Assembly: GCA_947650285.1 (NCBI GenBank)
Contig: CANTFL010001187.1
Coordinates: 1-64,000, forward strand
Source: Hyaloperonospora brassicae
Taxonomy: Eukaryota; Oomycota; Peronosporomycetes; Peronosporales; Peronosporaceae
Reading direction: 5' to 3'
Length of the DNA stretch: 64,000 nucleotides
The notes below the pieces were generated by a model, which searched no databases, was not told where the DNA came from, and saw only the letters and a list, made by a program, of their open reading frames with translations. Of this stretch, positions 58,937 through 64,000 are shown piece by piece; the first letter of the stretch is position 1, and every line of letters begins with the position of its first letter. The position numbers were made by a program, and so were the translations under genes.

Positions 58937-60430
58937 CTATTCGAGTGTGTATGCATTGCATTTGCGATGCAACACTCGAAATGGCCCAATGTATTTCGGC
59001 AGTAGTTTACTACTGCCGACACTAGTGACTGCATGTCCAGGTAAGTTTACCGTAGACAGTAGTACTAGGTCGTTAACTTTAAATGAAAGAACATTTGCTC
59101 TTCCATTCTTGTCTGCGTTCCGTTTCTGACGGTCCACCGCATTTGCGATGGAGTCCTGAACGAAACTAACTACCTCTTTTCAAGTCAGCAGGAAGTTCTC
59201 TGCTGACTCTTTGTTTTGTCTTTCAGTGCGCTTCGTGCGCACTGCTAAGAGATTGTTCTCTTCTTCACCGAGGTTGTCTTCTTCCTCGCTGGAACAATCG
59301 TTGACGATGCTGAATATACCAGCATCGTCATCATCATCCGAGTCAATAATAGCGTCGTCGCTATTATTGAGGCGATCTGCTTCATCGATGTCGACTTGAT
59401 TGACATCGGCATCATACGTGACGACGTTAGCGTCGACACGTGATGAGCAAGAGCCAAAACGGTTTTTGCTCGAGCGAGTCCATCCCCCCTTATCCAAGAG
59501 TCACACTCTAGAAGGGTGGGCACTCGTGGATGGCGTAGGCCATTCACGTAAACGGTGTGTGCTGTGTTGAAAGCATGCACCGAATTATTGATGGCGAATT
59601 TCACCATGGGTAGGAATTCGCTCCAACTCGGAATCGAGTGGACATATCCTCGAAGGATCTCTTCGAGGACACGGTTCGCACGTTCCGTCTGACCATCTGT
59701 TTCAGGATGGTCAGAAGTGGACATCGTCAACTGTGTTCCAAGAGAACGGAACACGGTTTGCCAAAATGCCTCCGTGGACCGAGGGTCACGGTCGGATACG
59801 AGTTCACGGGGTAACCCGTGGAGTCTAAAGACCGTGTTAAGAAAGACACGAGCACAACCTTGAGCCTTGATTGACTCGGGCACTGCAGCAAGATGAACCA
59901 TCTTGCTGAACCGATCAACGAACACAAGAATGCCATTATTCTGGTGAGCGTCTTCGGGAAACCCGAAGACGATGTCTATTGATACGGACTGCCAGCACGC
60001 TGTCGGAACAGGCAGAGGCTGCAATGGCGCACGGGATGAAGGACTAGGCTTCACCCGTTGACATACTTCGCAAGCACGGATGTACTTGCGAACAAACTGA
60101 TACTGGCGGGGCCAGTAAAAGTCGCGACTTACCGTGAGGTAAGTCTTTTCTCTACCACGATGGCCGCCTTTTGGGGCATCGTGACACTCATACATGATGC
60201 GTAAACGCAAATCATGATGAGCGGGTACGACGACACGAGGCGTCTCGTCGGCAACAGCTGTATAGTACAGCAATCCGTTGCGTGTACTATACCGATCCGA
60301 TGAGGATCGGTACAAAGCCGGTAAATCCCTCATGGATTTACTGGATGGATTCACCAGATGATCCATCAATCGCAGAAGATCCTTATCTTCCGCGTATGCC
60401 TTTCGTACGTCGTCAAGTAAACTTGACGAC
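58937..60430 (-). pseudogene. Integrase of A3
   Basis: It keeps HHCC, IDIVFGF, SDRDPR and TERANRVLEE. Together with RNase H it forms a 576-codon open frame (60975-59245), the longest pol frame in the window. It leaves the acidic-linker frame near 59490; the linker and GPY/F module (59137-58937) follow in another frame and end at the shared TAG. Confidence 0.9.
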
Positions 60431-61935
60431 GGGACAATGACTAACAGTGTCACAACAGTGGGCTTATCCTCACTGGTTGGTTGTGCGCCCGGCTCGAAAT
60501 CGGGCCGGCGCGAAAGAGCATTAGCGACGACGTTTAGTCGTCCTGGTTTATACTCCACGGAGAAGTTGTGCTCCGCGAAGAAAGACAGCCACCTCGCCAT
60601 TTTTTGCGAGAGGTGTGGGCTGTTTACGGCCGTGCGTAATGACACATGATCCGTATAGACAATGAACGGTCTATCTCCCAATAGATAGACCCGGAACTTA
60701 GCCAGTGCATACTTCATGGCAAGGAGCTCCTTGTCATGCACTGGGTAATTACGCTCAGCTGCTTGCAGCTGACGCGACTGATAACAGATGACGCGCTCCG
60801 CGCCATCTGCGTCGAACTGCAGTAACGGACAGCCGATTGCAAAATCGCTGGCGTCACAGACCACATGAAATGGTCTGTCCTGATCTGCAATCGCCAATAC
60901 TCGGCGACTGCACCAAGATTTGCTTGATACCTTCGAACGAACGCTGACACTCAGCGTTCCCTGACCATTTGACATTTTTCTTGAGTAACCAAGAAAGATG
61001 TACCGTCATCTCGGCGTAGTTGCGAGAGTACTTGTGCAAGTACGCCGCTAAACCAAGGAACTTCCGAAGTCCCTTGACATCGACTGGCACTGGCCAGTCG
61101 GTGATCGCCTTGATCTTTTCGGGATCAGGGCGTACGCCGTGTTTACCCACGATGCACCCAAGAAGTGGTATTTCGCTAGCCGCGAATATACACTTCTTGA
61201 GGTTGGAGTACAACTTATGCTTGAGCATAAGTCGAAGGACTTGACGAACGTGAGTTCTTTGAACTTCAACGTCCGTCTTTCCGTCCATAGCCCGACTATG
61301 GACGAACACATCGTCGAAGTAACTCGGTGCGAAGTCTCGCACCGGTCTCAACAGATTTGCGACACATCGGTTGAACGTTGCAGGGGCATTACTCAGCCCC
61401 TGTGGCATCACTAGCCACTCCCACAGCATCCCGCTGGGGGTACTCACTGCCGTGAACGGGATGTTCCGTTCGCGCATGAGGATCTGATAGAATCCATCCA
61501 TCAGATCCATGGACGAAAAGATGGTACTCTTTGACATACCATCTGTGATGACGTCCTTCCTCGGTATCGGCGTCTGAGCCGGTACCGTTGCAGCATTCAA
61601 CTTGTTGAACGCGTGCACTATCCGCCATCCTCATGTGGCCTTTCGCACACAGAAGGTCGGAGAGCTGTGAGGGGATGTCGATTACCTCATATGGACCGTA
61701 GCGAAGCGATCGGCAAAGAACTTGTCGATCGCTATCACTTGTTCACGAGGCAGTGGCCACTGCTTCATGACCCAGTACTTCGAGCCCGGTTTAGCTCGAC
61801 TGTGTTGAGTGCCTTTGTCCTAGGCAACTCGCAAAAGACAGAATCAAGGAAAACACCCCAATTGATAAAATCCTTATACAAAGGATTTGTTTGAAGCGAC
61901 TTCCAGGATTGAGACGTGTATCGCTCATCCGAGTC
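60431..61935 (-). pseudogene. Reverse transcriptase and RNase H of A3
   Basis: RT open from 61618 to 60854, including SSMDLMDGFYQI and YFDD, and preceded by the TGA shared with A2 (GGA expected). RT before that (61930-61640) is more decayed. A frameshift near 60900 joins to RNase H, which here has the intact LLGDRPFIVYTDHVSLRTAV block lost in A1 and A2. Confidence 0.9.
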
Positions 61936-61938
61936 TTC

Positions 61939-63102
61939 TCATCGAGGACACTTTCGTCCATCGATGAGCTGCTGAGAACCCGTTCGTTCTCGGCAAATAC
62001 TGTGGCCGACCGAATGTCGGCTCACATACTCATCCTCTGTGACGAGTATGCAGATCTGCTTGATTTTGCCACTACGCAGATCACGCAAGAACCGTTTCGG
62101 TTCTAGCGTTGGCAACTGAGTTATCTCCGAAGTTGACTTCGGAGGCACAATCAGATCAAGCGTATAAGCGCCTACGCTTGATCCGCCATTGAACAAGACG
62201 TTCAACGTCTCGGTTACTTCCTGGGAACTAGCTTCCACAGGTTGCTGAAGGCCTAATCCTTCAGCAAGTGACTCTTGAGGAATTCCTTCCTCAAGTACGT
62301 GGGGACTTATTCCCTCGACGTCTTCTGACTGTGGCTGTGCAACCACAGGAAGGGACTGATCCTCTACGGTCGACTCTCCAGTCGACCTAGGATTTCCATG
62401 TTGCCCTTTGGAGGCAACAGGTTTCTTTCTTCTAAGATGCTGCCCGCTAGGCATGCATTCATGTTCCGGTCCACTCGACTTATTCGAGTGGTGGACCTTC
62501 GGCGCATCCTGTACTTCTGTACAGCCGCCGGGAGCTTGCTCCACAGTATAGTGATCAACTACACTGTGATCTTGTGCAGTCGTGCTAACGACCGTACCGC
62601 AAGTGAGGCCATCGCACTCACTCGCAGTACATCCACACGCTTGTGGACGCTCCAAGGTGTTCATCAGATGGCCATCTGATGAACAAGCGGCAGGCATCTT
62701 CACGGATCGATGCCGCCAGCTCACTCTTGGCTCGTACTTTCTGAGCCAAGGTAATCCCAATATGACATCAAATTTGTCATCCAGATCTAGCACGATGAAG
62801 TCATCATCGTACTGTTCGCCGTCCAACGTGTAGTGGATTCCTACTACACGTTTCTCAACGGTAATCGATACGCCTGTTGCAAGGCGCACCGTCATCCTTG
62901 TGAGGGGAATGTCGCGCTCAACGAACTTGAGCCTGCGACCCTCGAGTGACTGGCGACGAACAAAGTTGTTCGACGCCCCACCGTCTACTAGGGCACGAAG
63001 TGACAAATCATTTGTCGCTTCCAACTTCAAGGTGATGAGCGAAACGTCATCACCAGGTGCAGAGACACACAATGATTGTGTATCTGGAGCAACTTTCGTC
63101 AA
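61939..63102 (-). pseudogene. Retropepsin and spacer of A3
   Basis: 387 codons. The active-site triplet reads LVDGGASNNF (Cys to Gly at the second position; the Asp is kept). The frame shifts near 62030, where an extra base follows EDEYV. Confidence 0.88.
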
Positions 63103-63152
63103 GAGATTTGCAAATTCTCTTGAGGTTGCTGGATCAGTAGAGCGCTCCGCCC

Positions 63153-63995
63153 CTACTGACCCCGACCATTTTTTGATGGTCCGTCTCGCTGTTGCGGCTT
63201 CGCAACAGCGCTGGACCCACGCCCATTGCCCTTTCTGGTAAATGAACGACCATTTCGCTCAGTACTGTTTGGTACTGGGCGTGGAGCACTACACTCGTAT
63301 GCGTAGTGCCCTAACTTCTGACAGCGATTGCATTTCTGCAATCGCTTGTTGTTTAGAGAGCGAGGTCTCTCGCTCTCAATATAACAGAGTTCCATTCATT
63401 CCGAACCCCCGGACTGTTTTCGTCTCGGTGGACGATAAGAGTTTGAGCTAGCATGAGCCTGTATCATGCTAAAGTCTTCCTGTTCCGCGGCTGAGATAGC
63501 ATCTTCCAGCGTATTCAGCACTAGACGGAACAGGTGGTTTTGGACGGGCCCTTCTGCGAGCCCTTGCATAAACACCGTAATCAACGTGTGTTCATGGACT
63601 GGGTTAGCAGTTATACTACTCGCAAGGAGTCGTATATGTTGAGCGTAATCGTGCACATCACGCTTACCCCGCTTGAGTTTCAGGAGCTCTGAACGAGCCC
63701 TGAACTCAGCCCGTGGCGGCTTAAACGTTTTTCTGAGCCGGGACTTGAAGTCATCTAGCGACCTAAACACATTTGGGTCGCTACTCTCGAGTCCCAGGGA
63801 CCGAGTTTTGGCACGTCCTGCCAAGTGGGTCTGAGCAAATGTGAGTTTCATTTGCTCATCTTCGACGCGACGAGCCCTTAGGGCACTGTCGAGTTCGACA
63901 AACCACAGTAACAGGGAGTCCTCCGGGACTCCACTGTACTTGGAGATGTCAACTTTCATGACTTCGGGACGACGCGCATGCGCCGTCCCGCCCAC
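63153..63995 (-). pseudogene. gag of A3, near-complete, with one shared stop
   Basis: Open from the window side through 63396. The junction GGTAHARRPEVMKV is continuous because A3 lacks the 2-nt GC expansion of A1 and A2, which indicates a single long Gag frame in the ancestor. A TGA at 63396-63398, shared with A2, precedes the CCHC zinc-knuckle part (63395-63153). Confidence 0.88.
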
Positions 63996-64000
63996 AGCAG

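Larger units (their letters stand above)
56763..64000 (-). mobile_element. A3: family A chromovirus, minus strand, cut by the window edge
   Basis: 3' LTR at 56763-57156, then reading down the minus strand from 64000: gag, protease, RT, RNase H, integrase and chromodomain. The 5' LTR lies outside the window. The insertion target is the B RT gene; the flanking 5-mer is GATAT (56758-56762), so the far TSD should be the same. It is inverted relative to A2, 4 kb away. Confidence 0.93.

Overview
The window reads as a repeat-rich stretch of an oomycete nuclear genome, most likely Peronosporales (a Phytophthora or downy-mildew relative). The evidence is a secreted protein with an RXLR-dEER leader (54593-55048), short GT-AG introns of 62 and 67 nt in a nuclease gene, and Ty3/Gypsy chromoviruses of the kind that fill these genomes. 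The species cannot be named from sequence alone. Only three ordinary genes are supportable: a Rex1-type 3'-5' RNA exonuclease (11986-13719, minus, three exons), the checkpoint clamp subunit HUS1 (14594-15475, plus), and the RXLR effector candidate. The rest is transposable elements in many states of decay, plus stretches in which nothing is recognisable.

Layout. 0.7-6.0 kb holds a decayed LTR and an old minus-strand copy of chromovirus family A, whose RT-end/RNase H segment (3263-3942) has been flipped. 8389-9980 is a solo LTR with a 5-bp TSD, split by an 1.1-kb Mutator-like element with 117-bp TIRs and a 9-bp TSD. 12.0-15.5 kb is the gene island. 16323-24309 is element A1, a full-length family A chromovirus with TSD TACAC. 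24976-25408 and 31545-32012 are two further solo LTRs. 26.5-44.7 kb is a graveyard of a second chromovirus family, B: LTR pieces with adjacent minisatellites, gag, protease, integrase and chromodomain, with a possible SINE at 37 kb. 44730-52720 is element A2 (plus), inserted after B gag. 52.7-55.4 kb is a low-copy island with the RXLR gene. 55390-56762 is a B reverse transcriptase interrupted by element A3 (minus), which runs off the right edge.

Two things stand out. First, family A carries a long antisense gene (536 codons in A2) that starts beside the 3' LTR, reads back against pol, and overlaps the chromodomain tail. A ruined but long antisense reading frame sits in the equivalent place, downstream of the chromodomain, in family B. 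Second, family A elements are packed from end to end with perfect short inverted repeats (stems of 7-12 bp, small loops). LTR hairpins keep pairing while their sequence changes between subfamilies. I did not see this in the two host genes, and I cannot match it to a described system.

Every family A copy here has stops and frameshifts. Some lesions are shared between copies, so defective lineages have amplified or exchanged sequence; A2 is a mosaic with mismatched LTRs and no TSD.
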